Assembly: GCA_025345505.1 (NCBI GenBank)
Contig: JANVCC010000030.1
Span: 14,084,006-14,148,005, forward strand
Reading direction: 5' to 3'
Source of the DNA: Todiramphus chloris collaris
Taxonomy: Eukaryota > Chordata > Aves > Coraciiformes > Alcedinidae
DNA length: 64,000 nucleotides
The first letter of the stretch is position 1. Every line of letters begins with the position of its first letter. Below the pieces are notes generated by a model, which did not search any database, was not told where the DNA came from, and saw only the letters and a list, made by a program, of their open reading frames with translations. Shown one piece after another: positions 12,201 through 25,600 of the stretch. The translations under genes were made by a program, and so were the position numbers.

Positions 12201-15200
12201 AAGAACATAAACCGCACATTCACACTGCAAACAAGAGGAGTTAAGGCAAGCACATGGAGTAATGGCATGAGGGGTTGTGCTCCTCAGCACCCAACTCCAC
12301 AACAGATTTTAACAGCTACCTGACAGTAACAGACACAAGGAAGCTGAATACTAGCAGCTCAGTCATACTCCAGGCAGAGTATGTCTAACCCTTTTTTGAA
12401 CAGTTGGGACACTCCACAGTTAGTGCCTCACCCTATGATTCCTTCAGCTCATACTCATTCCTCAGAGCAGCTTTAGAACAAAGATGTTATTTAATTATGA
12501 TTATGCTCCACTTTTCTCAAGATTAGGTTAGTCTCAAGACAAGATAAGCAGCCACTGAATGCTCATTTTCACATGGAAAATGGGAGGCAGAGTGGCCTAG
12601 TCACAACCCTGTTCAATATACCTACAACCCAGCTGTCTCTGATATGCCACCAGTACAGACACTTTTGCAAGGCTAAACACCAGTTTGAGAATTGGAAAGG
12701 GGAGCACCCCCTGCAGAAGCACTTTTCAGGTCTGCCTGTGTCTGGGACATGCAGACAAGCAGAGGATGACAGGAAAGTGTCCTATGTCCCAGCCTCCCCA
12801 AAAGAACCCATCTGAAGGGGGCAGCTCTGGGTCAGAGCTAGAACAGGCTTGTGTACAGGACTGGGATCCTTCAGGCTGCTCGGCTGTTGGGTTCAGCTCA
12901 CTACAGAGGGAACATCACAGCAACATGGAAGGCAGCTGACTGGGCATGCAGTGCCAGCACCTTCACTGGGGCCAAGGGAATGGTCAGCAATGGCCCAAAT
13001 GAGACACCGCAGCCAAGCTCTGAAAGCATCTGACTGCAGCAACAAGAGGTGCTCTGGAGCAAGGCTGTTCTGCTTCTAGCAGCCCCATTGCCACATCTGG
13101 CAATACCAGGCAGCTCTGCACCCTGTAGCCTCCAGGCTGCTTCTTTCTGCATCCCAGCTCCACCACGCCAGATGCTTGGCGATCCCAGTAAGATTGCCAG
13201 AGGCCAAGAAGAATGCCACCATGAACCAACTCTGTTCAGTCTTGGTGTCCAGACCTGCATGTGGAGGCTTAGTGCAAACAAGCAAGACCAGACTTGCAGT
13301 GACAAGCCTACATACATGAGTTCTGGAGACCTGAGTGGAGACACGCCTCTGTGCCTCAAGGAGAAGGAAGCATAGCTTCCTGCTGCCACGTTTGGCCAGG
13401 CTTTGGGGCACAGGCTGCTTACCTTCTCAGCAAGGGTTATTTTTCCAGCTTTGAAGATGATTATAGTTCCATTCAGTGAAACACCCTCTAACTTCTGAAA
13501 ATCAGCTTTCAGTCCATAGTTGACATAGACTGGTTTGCCCTGGAACAGAAACAGTGGTTATAAATGCAGCGATCCTCTATCAGTAGGATACCTGAAACAG
13601 TCTACAGTCACAGTGACTCCTGGTAACAGCAGGAAGTTCAACCTCAGCAATGTACACTGATGATGTGCAATGTGCCTGTCAGAGCAGCACTTCTGTCAAG
13701 TTTCCCATCTAGATCCCAGCAGAGAAGTTTATACAGTTTCTTCTGTATCTTGCTGAGGTAATGAAGCTATGTGGGCCCACTGCTCACCCCACCGCCCCGG
13801 TTCTCTGACTGGGGAGGGCTTTATACACTCCATATCTTGAAGGGTCCTATTTTGGTCACTGCCACCTGGTAAGTGTGCAAGCACACTTCCAGGATCTTCC
13901 TGGAGTCACTTACAGTAACTGAGCCACTCTTGCTGTATGCCACATATGTCTCGGGACTCTCCAGTAACTCTTCTTTATCATTTTCCAGAACAGACACTTC
14001 ATTGTTGCGACTGTTAAATGTAAAGAGGCAGTGTTGTGTACTTTCATATGTGAACTCCATACTTAACTAGTTCCCACATTTCAGGCCGTGCCCCAGCAGT
14101 TCTGATCAAGTCGATACAGAACCTGAAGGCAGACTTATCCCAGTACTTTGTGCAAGAATCTCTCAGGTTTAAAGACATTAATGAAGTCTATTTTCTAAGG
14201 CAAGTAGCAGAAACAATCTCTGCTTCCAAGTCTCAGTACCCTCCTAAGAGGAGCTAAGCAAGATCTTTCCCTCCCAACTCCACCCTGACATGAAGGGCCA
14301 AGGCACAAGGGTACGAGCTGTCAGCCCACACAACGCATGTCGATACCCTCCCGAGCTACTACTGGAGCCACTGCCACATCTGCCAGACCTGTCTGGGTAG
14401 AAAGACCAAGTCACCCATGCTAGCAGCTTTAGACACAGAGAATCTGCCCTTCAGATGAGTTTTTACTCAAGTTTGTTTTCCCTCGACCTTCTAATCATGC
14501 TTTGAGGAAAACACCTGTCCCAGGAAAAATCCCAAAGGCCTCCTCCCAGACCCTCTAGATTTAGAAAACCCAGAAAGAGATAGGAGCAGCTATTTCTTAG
14601 CTACTCTTCTTTGCAGAAAGTTAACTGTCTCACAATTTTAGCACTGTTTTCTATAAAATTTACAAGCTTGCTCAAGACTACAGATACCCATGCACTAAGG
14701 AAGAGTTCTGCATCTCTTCATTAACATACCTGGCTTTCACCTGCAGCTTTATGTAGTGCTCATCATTCCACACTTCATCCAAGAGGAAGCTGTTGAACTG
14801 GTCATGGATGTAGCTGGCAAGGGCCTCATCTTCCCTCTGGCCAGCTTCAACAGAGTACTTATTTTCTCTTTGCCTGCAGATAACAGATGTATAGCTTAGC
14901 ACCAGGCTGCACTGCAGTGCTCCAGCCTGCAAACCCAAGTTGGATAAGCCATTTAAGTACCAGGTCTAAACACATGCCACCCCACAACATTTTTAAGGCC
15001 CTTGTTCTCCAAAGGTGCTTGAGTTCTGCTCACAAGCTGTGCCTCACTTAGTTGCAGCTCAGCTTTCTGGAACTGTTACCTCAAGTTGTCCTCAAGATGT
15101 GTGACTGACAGCTTTTCTGACAACAGGTTTCTGAGTTGAGGCCAGTAGAAGACAGGTGGTCCAGGAACCTCTTCTTCCTCAGTTTCATTATCATCCACTA

Positions 15201-17928
15201 AGTAAGATGCAGTAGGAGTCATCTCACAGCTACTTCCATCCAGACACCTGTTAGACTTCTGCATTCGTCCACGGTAACTCAAGTAGCCAATCAGAAACCC
15301 TATGGACAGAGCAGATATTTCTTTGTGCTGCAGAAAGATGACTACACCAGTGCCACACCATACAAGTACATTCAAAGAAACTTCAGAGCTAAGATGCATC
15401 TCACATCATTTTTGGCAAGCTGGCACACCTACAGACAGACAGGAACGTGCAGCCTGACATTCTGCATGAGCTGGCATGTTTTAAGGTGCACTGTAAATCT
15501 GATCTTGTGCTTGGCAGAGTCCCTCCAGCACTGCTTAGGTCAGTGGTAGCATTAGAACCCCTTGAGAGATGAGCACCAGATGCTTTACTGGTATGTTAAC
15601 CCACATCTCTAGAGAAGCATTAAGAGTTAACCAAGGGAAAACCAGTACACTTGCCACATTGGCCATTCTGCCTTTTAGCTAAGGCACAGTTCCACTGTCA
15701 AATATCACACTTTGTGCCAATTCTGTACTGTAAATCTGAGCTAGACAAACTCAAGAGCTAATAACAAGCAGCTGCAGCCTGCATCTAGGCTCTTTAATTA
15801 TCTCCTGAAACAATACAGATCCAAATGTTAACAGCCTCAGATATCCCCAGTACCAGGGTTCACTTGATGCGGTTGCCTCCCACCCTTCCTTACCAATCAA
15901 AAGGAGAAGGACAGTTGCAATGATCAAGAAGCAGAAGTTCTTGCCACTCCTCCATCGAGGAGGCATGCTGGCAGGTGGGTGCTCTGCTCTTTCCATCTCC
16001 CCTCCTTCCTCATCATCAGCAGACAGCTTCATCTCCACATGGCTGTTGTCTCCATCTGTTTGCCGGGCAATGCTGAAGCGTGTGTATGATGTTGGCTCGC
16101 CATTAAACTGTGTTGAATGACAGTCATATGATGGAAGAGTTTGCTACACCAGCCTACAGTCCTTGCAGCCAGCTGCATCTATGCTCCAAACCAAAAGCAG
16201 CTCATTCGTCTGAACAGCTCCAGCACAGCCTAAGCGTTTGGCTTTCAGTCAGTCAAGTTGGCTACATTGAATTCAGACTCAGTGCCTTCAGGGCCTATTT
16301 ACTACCTGTTTGCCCTGCACTAGTTCAGAGACACACTGGTCAGAGCCTAGTTTAATCTGTTAGAGATAGGACACAGCCAATGGCATTTCCCATGTGACCC
16401 CCACAGCAAAGGCTGATTGAAGTAGGAACTCCTGGTTTTAATCATCAGAGAACTGATCTGACCTGAACACGTGCTACTCACACAGACAGGAACTTCAATC
16501 AGTACAGAGCAAAAGGAAGGCAACCCCTCCATGGTCTGCCTTTGAGCCACATGCACTTTGACGTAAATACCCTCATCCAGTATCTAGATCATCTTGTATC
16601 AAACTGCCACAGGCTACTCTTAAATTACACTATTAATGAGTATTATAAAGCAGGCAGGCCAGAGAAAGATGACCCACAAGAATCCTGCTACCCCAGCTAA
16701 CATGAAAGCTGAGGCTTTAACTCCCGCATGTACCAGCAAGGGGAACCATTCATGGGTCTTTATGGGTGCCCAAGCAGAGCAGCTTCCAGTCGGAAGCCCA
16801 TTTTTCCCCAACAGCTGCAACACACAGTCCAGGCACCCTCAGAAGAGCAGACAGTGCACAAGGCAGGGCTCAGATTAACAGGCCATTAAGCTCAATTCCA
16901 GGTGTAGCCAGGCACTGAGCAGAACCACTCAGCTTCCATTAGAGCTGCTAAAATTGCCTGCAGCCACAGTGGCACTGAGGACTGGCAGGAAGATTGGCTA
17001 AAAGGCCAGAGAAATAGCTTTGGGAGCTACAGTCCTGCAGCTCCTCTCCACTGTGCTGGAGAGGCAATTGGTCGCAAATGTCCAAGCCCTGTTATGATCT
17101 CAGCAGCTCACCCACACTTCCCTGCTCACTCTCAAACTACAAGCCAGCAGCTGAAAGTGAAGAGACCAGACACCAGCTCGGTTGGTCAGAACCAAACCAA
17201 TGTCATTTCAAACAGGCAGCACCATTCTGGTTCTTGCTAAAAGCAATGAAGTGGCTGAAAAGGGCAACGCTACATCTATCCCAGCAGGCTCCCTGCTCAG
17301 CTGCTTCACAGGGACCTTGACACTTTGCAGAGGACATGCCTCAATCCCACAAATCCTCCACACTTGTTCAGAGATCAAACCATTCCATTCATAGTCCTAG
17401 CCCTGGGTTGTTTCCCAGTTGAGGCTCGCTAGGACTGGCAGGCTTGGCTGAGCAAGCTCAGAGCTACCTCCTCCTGCACATTTGCTTCAAAGTGCAGGTC
17501 AAATTCAAAGGCTGGACCTGTGGCTGAATTCCCACCCCAAAAGTAACATAATAGAACACACGCTGATTGTCCTGATAGGCATTTAACCAGCTTCCTCAGC
17601 AGCACTTCCTTCTGGAACATTGTTTAACACCCTCCCCACCCCCGTCCTTAGCAGCTTCCTGAGAGACCCAGGACATCATAGCAGTTAACGATAACCATCG
17701 CAGAGCTGCTTAAGCCACCTCCCTATTGTGGCCAGTTAGCTACGGTGCCACATGGCTTGCAACCCACACAGAAGTACCAAACGCTGCTTTGGACTCATCA
17801 CATGCTCCAGTACTGACATGGACATTGTTGAACTTTTCTTCTGCAATATTGTCAGCCCACCAAGAGAGAAATAGCACAGCAGGACTGCGTCTCACCCAGT
17901 TAGAGATTGTCGCTCTGGCATGGTCCAT
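6264..17928 (-). CDS. TFRC: Transferrin receptor protein 1, complete (18 coding exons)
   Basis: Type II membrane receptor that binds iron-loaded transferrin at the cell surface and carries it to endosomes. Coding exons, 5' to 3' on the minus strand: 17928-17896, 16107-15894, 15299-15080, 14873-14730, 14010-13914, 13539-13423, 12189-12094, 11920-11781, 11406-11237, 10929-10810, 10184-10099, 9973-9910, 9569-9502, 9105-9038, 8628-8547, 7610-7389, 6922-6782, 6506-6264. All junctions are GT-AG, phases agree, and the sum is 2325 nt, or 774 residues (human 760). The internalisation motif YTRF is at residues 19-22 and one signal-anchor helix at about 69-91. A protease-associated/M28-like ectodomain follows, with [20 protein letters not shown] and [20 protein letters not shown]. 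The helical domain carries RGD at 660-662, the transferrin-contact motif of mammals. The start codon opens the MDHAR peptide, matching the short first coding exon of the family. Confidence 0.98.
7633..7683. repeat. 22-bp tandem duplication, TFRC intron
   Basis: The unit GTTAGGCAAGAGTGCTTCTTCA occurs twice exactly (7633-7654 and 7655-7676), followed by GTTAGG as a partial third copy. It is in the TFRC intron just upstream of the exon at 7389-7610. It looks like a recent replication-slippage product. Confidence 0.9.
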
Positions 17929-17964
17929 TGCCTTCTGGGAATGACCACCAACTTGACCAAAGCC
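17896..17964 (-). other. TFRC: TFRC exon 2 (5' UTR plus first 11 codons)
   Basis: The 11-codon coding part ends with TGG at a GTGAGA donor. Upstream of the ATG the likeliest acceptor is TTCTAG at 17970-17965, behind a T-rich stretch. A weaker alternative is the AAG at 17932-17930, immediately before GCAATG. Confidence 0.6.
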
Positions 17965-18864
17965 CTAGAATTTCAGAACATAACAAGTTAAGTCAGGCTG
18001 TTCCCCTGACACCATGTAAGACATCAAAGAGCAGTCACTACCACTAGAGCAAAGCTTGCCCGTGGATTTTATGCACATCCTCCTGTTTCAGTCACAATAC
18101 TGGTGAACCTCCATCAACCTTGAACGCAACCTAGAAGTTCACATACTCCCCCTGCAAACGTAAGTTCTGATGAACAAACAGACTCATTCTGCTGAACTCC
18201 AGGGATGGAGGGTGCGTATATAAATGAGGAATACAGTCTCAAACAGCTAATTTCAGCCAAGGGTTTTATTAACGGTAGGGCCATTTCCACCACACTGTCA
18301 GGAGACACTTGGTGTCTGTTGTCACAGTTGAGCATCTATCTAAGGTTCCTGGGGTCTGTCTCAACGACAAAATAGAGACAAGACCCTGACTGGTAGCCAA
18401 AAGCAGCACAATGATGTAAGGCAAAGCAGCACAAACTCCTGCCCTACCAAAACACTTCCAATTTCCAAGTCCATTCTAGATGGCCATATTCGTTGCTGCT
18501 TTATGACAGTAATTTCAGCTTTGAACGGTCTCCTAGCATAGCCCAGAGCAACTCTCCAGAACCATTCAATAACTTTGGTTGTTTGGATTTCTCTAGACAG
18601 CAAACTTATCTGAACGGTAAACCATAACAGATTTATTTCAGCATCTCTCCCTGACAAGGCGCTTGAAAAAGCTTTGCCAGGTGGTGACTAGATAGCTTGG
18701 GCTGGGCAAGGAGCGTGCCCTCCAGCAGCTCTGCTAGGAAATGACTTGGAACTGGTCGGCAGGTGCACGCGGATGGGCTTTACACCAGGGTGCCCTGCAA
18801 TATAAGCAGGCTTTACTTTGGGGGGCCCCCCCATCCCACCCCAAACCCCCACCTCCACCCCCCC

Positions 18865-18934
18865 GGGAAGGCACCTTCCCGCCAAGCGGCCCCGGGAGGC
18901 GGGAAGGTACCTTCCTGTCTCCCGCCAAGCAGCC
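18865..18934. repeat. Imperfect tandem duplication with palindromic cores, TFRC intron 1
   Basis: Two copies share GGGAAGG, a two-base centre, CCTTCC and then CGCCAAGCGGCCC or CGCCAAGCAGCCC. Each has a self-complementary core (GGAAGGCACCTTCC; GGAAGGTACCTTCC, the latter a perfect palindrome). They start at 18865 and 18901, in C/G-rich sequence about 500 bp inside intron 1. Confidence 0.7.
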
Positions 18935-19428
18935 CAGCAGGCGGCCGGCAACCCACAATCCCTCAAAAATAAGGTAAAGCAAAAAAAAAGAATAAAGAAA
19001 AAGAAGAGCACAGGAGTAGCCTCCCGCGCGGGGCTGGGCGGCCCCGGTATCGCGGGCAGGGCCCGGCTGCGGGCCGGCAGATAAGCGGGCCCGGCGATAG
19101 GCCGGCGGCCGGCGGCACGTCTCCCCTCGGCCCGGGCTGCAGCCGCGTTCCCGCCCGCACGGGCGGCGGGGCTACCCCGGCAGCGGGGCCCGACCTGCCT
19201 TCAAGGTCAGGGTAGCCATGGCAGCCTCCGCTGCCACCACGTGCGCGCCCGCCCACCCGCTCCGCCGCCAACCAGCTCCGGGACCGGGGCTGCTGCTGGG
19301 GCAGCGGGAGCGGCGGCAGAAAGGCCGCGGACCGTGCGGCCTCCGCGCCCTCCCCCCGCCCCGGCTTCATCTCGGGGCTCCCATCGCTCCTTCTTCCCCT
19401 CGCTCGCCTGCCCTTCCCGCTGACTCAC

Positions 19429-19500
19429 CCGCCGCCCCTCCGTCCGCTGCACCGAGCCTCAACTGCCACAGCGGCCGCCGCAGCGCCGTCCTACCTGCTC
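19429..19500 (-). other. TFRC: TFRC non-coding exon 1 (approximate)
   Basis: A GTGAGT donor lies on the minus strand at 19428-19423 within the CpG island, just inside a GC-box cluster. This is the best candidate for the first splice donor, giving a 1.5-kb intron 1. The transcription start cannot be read from sequence; I place it near 19,480-19,520. Confidence 0.5.
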
Positions 19501-19504
19501 CGGC

Positions 19505-19632
19505 CGCGCACCGCCCCGCCCCGCCCCGCGCTCGTCGCCAATCAGCGCCCGCGGTCAATCAGTCAAAGCTCCCGCAGCCAATCAGCGAGCCCGTCTTCGA
19601 TCAGTGAGCGGCGCCCGCGGCCAATCAGCGCG
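19505..19632 (-). promoter_or_regulatory. TFRC core promoter: GC boxes and CCAAT-box array
   Basis: Sp1-type CCGCCCC repeats occupy 19511-19530. Behind them lie three exact CCAATCAGCG boxes at 19538, 19578 and 19621 and two decayed copies (TCAATCAG at 19555, TCGATCAG at 19597). Spacing is about 17-23 bp. CCAAT followed by CAG is the NF-Y consensus. No TATA box is seen. The CpG island runs from about 19.02 to 19.86 kb. Confidence 0.75.
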
Positions 19633-19639
19633 CCCGTCG

Positions 19640-22600
19640 GCCCTGCTGCGCCGATGGTGGCCCGCAGAGCAGTGACCGCGGTCGCCGGGCTGTGCGGGGC
19701 GGACGCGCCCGTGCGGTGGGCGACGCGGGGTCGCTGCGGCTCCGCGTGAGCGGGTCCTCAGCCCAGCGCTCCCCCAGCGGCGGGCGGAGCCATCCCGCAC
19801 CGCGCTGGGAGCTCCCTGCTCGGTCGCTCAAAGCCGGCGAGGTCAGGGCGGCGAGGTTCCCTGCTGTGTTTCTCGGGAGCTCGAGGCAGGCTGAACGCGG
19901 CGGTCGTTCGGTGAAACCGAATTTCAGCGCTGCATCTGCTTCATAAAGTGAAGCTGCGGGTGCGAGGCAGCTCGGTGGGTTTAGAGTGAAAGCAGTAAAT
20001 TATGTACTGGAGGCTATTTAGGGAACCCGAAAGCCAGCTGTGCTTTTGGCCAGTTGTTTCCAGTTGTCAGCGTGATGCCGGGTCGAGGACTCGCAGCGCT
20101 GCCGGGCAGCAGCTGGGGCTGCGAAGAGAGATCCCACTGCCAGGGGCTCGCTCTGCCACGACTTCCCAAGGCCTAGCAGGGCTGCGATACTTGCTCCACT
20201 TTTTTTTGTCCGATGGCTAATCTCATAAAGACCCCGGCTGCATGGACCCTGCAGAACGTCTCGCTCTCCTCGAGCACCTGCTGATGTTTGCTGTCTCTGG
20301 GATTGCCCGTGGTCATGAGTGGGCCCTGGCTGTGGCTGCAGCCTTCTCTGCCCTGTCCGTTTGGGCTTCAGCATGAGTGGAGGTCACAGCCACCAGCCTC
20401 TGTCCTTCAGCTCCGGTCACCCCTCAAAGGTGTGCCAGAACTGGGGAATGCTTCGAGGTCTGGATGTGCACGTATTCTGCGATGCTGTGTTCGTTTGTCC
20501 CTTGCTCACTAAGGAAATAAATTGTCAGGCCCGCATTACTGCCTCAAATCCCTCCCAGGAAAGGACAGGAGCAGAAAATGTGTAGTTTGGCAGAACACAT
20601 GATTGCAAAGAGGATTATGTTTTGTGAAAAGCAATACATTCCTGTGCTGATAAAGTGGGGATTAACTAGATCTGCAACTTGATGCGGCTGTCTGGAGACA
20701 AGCCTTCTGTAAAGCAGCTCTCAGGCAAGGTGTGCTGGTGGACACACCAGCTCTGTTTGCTGAAGAAGTTTTGAGCCAAACTCCAGTGCCAAGGCTCTTC
20801 TTTCTCCAGCTCCATCCATCACCAGGTGTGGTGATGCCAGACACGGTGGGGACACCACCAGCACTCAGCATGTGCCTGCCCTTAGGGATATGCTGCTGCC
20901 GGGTGCCTTAGTCGAAGCTGAAGTTCTGAAAGGGTTCAGAAAGAGATTAGATCAGTCCTGCAGGCTGGATCCTCTGATTGTTTCTCAACGCAATGGTCTG
21001 GATGCAGCCTGCTCCTCAGGAAAGCATAACCTGGGGAAAACAGCTCCAGCCCCGCTCTGGTTTTTGTGTTCCTCCTGGGTTTCCCCCACCAAGCCTTCAT
21101 CTTCTGGCAGTGTCAGTACTGGTGTGTGCTGGCTGAGTGTGTGCCAGGCTCAGGGCTGTGATTGCCGCTGGCCAGAACGCAGTTTCTACACGGAGGTCCT
21201 GCTGGAGGGAGGATGCCCACAGCAGAGCTCAGACTCGGGAGGTTCCCAGGAGAAATGTCGAAATGCAAGCCAGGAAAGGGACAGTCTGATTTATTTCTCC
21301 CTGTGGGCTCTGTTTGCTGTGTCTCCATCCCAGATAGCAGAGGAGGTGCTGCTTGCCCTGCTGCAACAGCACTGACCTGCCTGGACAGGTCCTCGCTGAC
21401 TGTGTTTTCTGTTCCCTCTCGCAGTATGTTTGACTGTGTGCTGAGCAGTTGCCCATCTCTACACTTGCCAGGAAAAAGAGGAGCCGACATTCTAGAAACT
21501 CAGATATTTTTGCACCACAGCCAGTATTGGCAGTGAAATACCTTAAAATGAGGGCTCTTCAAGTGCAACGTGGTACCTGAGAGTAGCTGAGTGCCCTTTA
21601 CTTCATGTTGGCTGCAGGCAGGGAGTGGAACTCAGCTGGCTACTGGCCGTCAGTGGCTTGTGCCCTCTCCCTTGGGCCTGGCAGCTACATTCTTTGCAAA
21701 GAGGTGCCTGTACTGCAGGTGATGCTGAGCCCAGGTGCTCACACTGCCCAGCTCAGCCATCAAAATTTGTAAGGAGCTGAGATAGCCTGACACCTCACTT
21801 TAGCTGAGCTCCCATCAGGATGTTCCTCCTCATTGCAGCTTGGCCATGGTATGTTAGGAGATGTTTGTCCCTGTTTCCCCTGAACTCCTGGGGGGCTTTG
21901 TGAGTCCCCTGACTCGGACTCAAATGACTCCACATTCCTTTCTGCAATATCCCGTGATGTGACAGTGTCTCTCCTGCAGGATTAATACTGAAACACGAGA
22001 CCAAAATGTGGGGAAGAGAAAACAGTTTCACTTCAGTTTTGCAGCATGGTGACCCTCGTGTGACCAGCTGTCCTGCCCACACTGAGGAAGACACTTAAAA
22101 AACAGAAGGAAAACAAGAGCCATAGAGATAAACAGGTTGGAAAGGATTCCCTGTGCTTTGTGAGCAGCTTATCAAATACAACATTAAGCACTTTTATGCA
22201 AGAAATACTGTGACTAACATGGCTCTTCAATCTGGAAGGGATGGAAAAGCCCAGAGTCAAGTGCTGGAGTGTGGTGCCAGGTTGGAGGTGCTGCAAGCAA
22301 GTGCACGCTGCTGGGCTGAGGCCAAGGGTTGCAGGAGATGGGATGGCAGAGGTCTCCTCTAGGCTGTGTGCTCTGTGAAACAGGCTGTGAGGTACGCTGG
22401 GGTGCAGGACCTGGCAAGGCCAGACACCTGGGGACAGAAGAAAGACTTTGATCTTCTGCCCCGTGTATCAGCTGCTTATTCTGCAATCACAGCCACTCAG
22501 AGAAGTGGCAGCACCTTCCTGGGAGAAGCTTGGAGTAATACATTGGATGTGCTCCCTGCTCAACTCATGAGCTGCACCGGGGTGCAATCAGCTATTTATT

Positions 22601-25600
22601 GCAGGGCCCAGAAGGGAGCTGGGAAATCCAGGTTTTTGCAACATTGGAATCATGCCCCAATCCCAGTCCATGTTGGGACTGGCCGGCTTGGCTCCCAGCA
22701 GAGCCTGCTCTCTCCACTCCTGTCTCGCCCAGCCAGCAGTGTGGTAGCCAAGATTTTCACAACACCATGAGTATACCCATCCTCTAGAAAATCTTGTGGT
22801 TTTGGCCTTTGGTGCTGCATTTCTCAGTTGATCTGTCTGATAGAGGGGTGAGGTTGTTGGATCTGACCCTCACAGGAAAAGCCATCGTATGCTGCCTTGG
22901 AAGTATGCTTGCTCCTGGCATTCCAGGTGCACACGGCTGGGCCAGGGAGCTCTGTTTCTTCAGCCATAGTCCCAGCATGTGCTGTGGTGCAGCGTGAGGA
23001 GGAAGGGGGATCCCGACAGGCATTGTCATCTGGGAGAGGATCTGCTGCCTCTTCTTCTGTAGCAAAGAGGTTGTGGAGGAGGCAAGGGGTGGGCCATGTG
23101 CAGCCACGGAAAGGCACTTGAGGAAGTGGAAACACAGCAGGTAATGCTGAGAGTTGGACGTAGCTCCATCTTCCCTTCGAAATAACACCCATCCCAGTGC
23201 TTGCATCCTTCCCGGGGAAGCACCTGGGTCTGGCCTGGCTCTCCACATTGTCCACAACTGGCCCAGTGCTTCTGCTTGTCAGCTGGACAGGAGCCAGAAA
23301 GCGTGGAGCACCTGGGGGAGAGACATGGGGCTGGGCATGGTGCAGTCCCTTGTGCCTATGAATGTTCAGACTCGGGGTGTCTTGTGGACCCCCTCCTCAG
23401 AGACCTCTGGGGTTTTTTTGTCTCCCTGCAGTGAGGAGGCTCATGTCCCTGTGCATCTCCCACCACAGAGACCACACAAGGAGGGAAGTGGGCTTGGTGG
23501 TGCTCATTTACAGCTGCTCTGCTTGCCAGGAGCCAAGCAGAGAGCCTCTGTCTTGGATGCTCTACGCCACTGAGGTTAAAACAGCCTGGCACTTTCAGCT
23601 GGGCTCCTTGGTTGCAAAGACTGGTTTTGTTTCTGGGATTTTAACCTGCAAAGTCATGGGGACCTCCCCGAGATCCTCGCAGGACCCAAGCCTGCCTACA
23701 AGGAGGAGGGTGGGCAGTTATTCCTGCTTTATCCTGCTCAGAGGATGCAGGGAGATGAGGCAATTAGCAAAGAGCGAGGCCTTATCCTTCCTTGCCCATT
23801 GGTTATGTCTTTTGGCGAGACATAACCGGCCCTCCCCAGCTGCAGCCGAGGGGGAGAGCAGCAGCACGAGGACAAAGACAAATCCTTGGCGTGCACGGGG
23901 CTGATACCACTCCCGTCAACAGCCAAAGTGTGCAGGCAGCCCCGAGGCGGGCAGCTAAGGCTGGTGGAGGTCTAGCAAGAGCTGTTGTTGACCCAGAGCT
24001 TTCAGCAGCTCAGGGTCAGCCTGGCAAAGCTCCTGCTATCTTGGCAGTTGCACTGTGGGACTGTGCCACTTGTCGTTGGCCTGATAGCAACTCTGCCCAG
24101 TGAGCCCGGCTGCTTTTATCTGGCGGTCAGGGCGGCTGTCACTGCAGCAGGGGGGCTGCAGGGCTGGGGGCCTGGACGAGTGTACAAACAAGCTCAGGAT
24201 GTGAGCACAATAGCCAAGGACAGGCCTTTGAAAAGCAGAGGGATGCAGTGTGGCCACCCTGGGACACATCAAAGGTCCATCTCACCCTGCACTGCTGAAA
24301 AAGGCTGTACTGTTTGATGGCTACCCATGGACCTGGCCCCGGCATCGTGTCAGCACAAGGGGAAGAAGGTTTGAGAAGTGGGAAGCGGAAAAGACTGCAG
24401 TGAGGAGAGGACCAGTGCAGGAACTGGGAGACAGACCTGAAGATCTCTGCCTCCAGGTCATGGCCCTCCCTGATGTGTATCTGGAGCCCAGCTTTACAGC
24501 CCCACTCCCTCCTCCCCAGTGCACCTCCAGGCAGGCATCTCAGGTCATTTTTGCACAGTGCTTAGTGTGCAATTTCACAAGCACTTTTCTTGAATCAGCA
24601 GCTGGGGAATATTGGGGTTTTTTTTTCCTTCCAGACTTGGTGGTTTGAATCCTAGAAAGTCAGGAACGCTGTCAGCAATTTGTGGTATTTCACTCGAGAA
24701 GCCCGTGTAGCTGGAAAGAAAGTGACTGTTACCCAACAGCCTCAGAAAGCCAAGCTCTGGGCAATGGCTAGATGGAGCCATGAAAGGACATGGTGAGAGG
24801 GGTCTGCTCTGTATGCTGGCCATGTGCTTGCCATACCTCTCTAGCAGGACTGAGTCTTCAAGAGTCCCTCTTTGCTCACTCCTTCGCTCCTAAAAGGACC
24901 TGGGCAGGGCTTGGAAAGCCCGGGAAAGTTTTGCCTCTGATTTACTCTGCAGTACGTGCGTGCGCATGCTGCTGCCTCTGGATAAAGGACAGCCCAAGCC
25001 AGCTTGGTGGGAACCACCCTCTCTGATAAGGGCACATGTTGACTCAGGAGATTAGACCTGGCCACCGTTTTATGTTTTTATAAAGTGCATTTATTGGCAA
25101 AAGAGAAGCTCAAAGGTCAAGGAAGAAAAAAAAAAACCCAAATCAACAAACCAACAATGTATGGAAGAAGCCAGAAAGCTGTGCAGCATTACAGGGGAAA
25201 AAGTGTCCCCAGGAGGGCTGATGGGGGTTCTGTGCTGGTCCCAGGCACCCAGGAGGAGCAGCAGCCTAGGGCAGTGCCTCTACTGTGGGTTTTTGATGGC
25301 AGGGCTCTCAGGCCTCGGTGGCTTTTCTGCTTTTGAAGCCATTGTCAGGGTAATTAAATGCTCCCAGGCAGGTGTCTGAGCCTTTTGCACGGTTTTGTCT
25401 TGTCCACCTGCTGGAAATGCCTTTTTTTTAGGGTGGATTAACCTCTCACAAAAATATCTGAAAGCAACGGAGGGGCTTTAATTAGGGTGGGATTAGTGCA
25501 GCTAGAAGGGAGAGTGGGAGCTTTCTCCCTGCCTGCTAATTGCCCCTTATCTGCCCTGGCAGCCGCTGTGACACCTGCCTGTGTGCCAGCTTTGTGCCAG

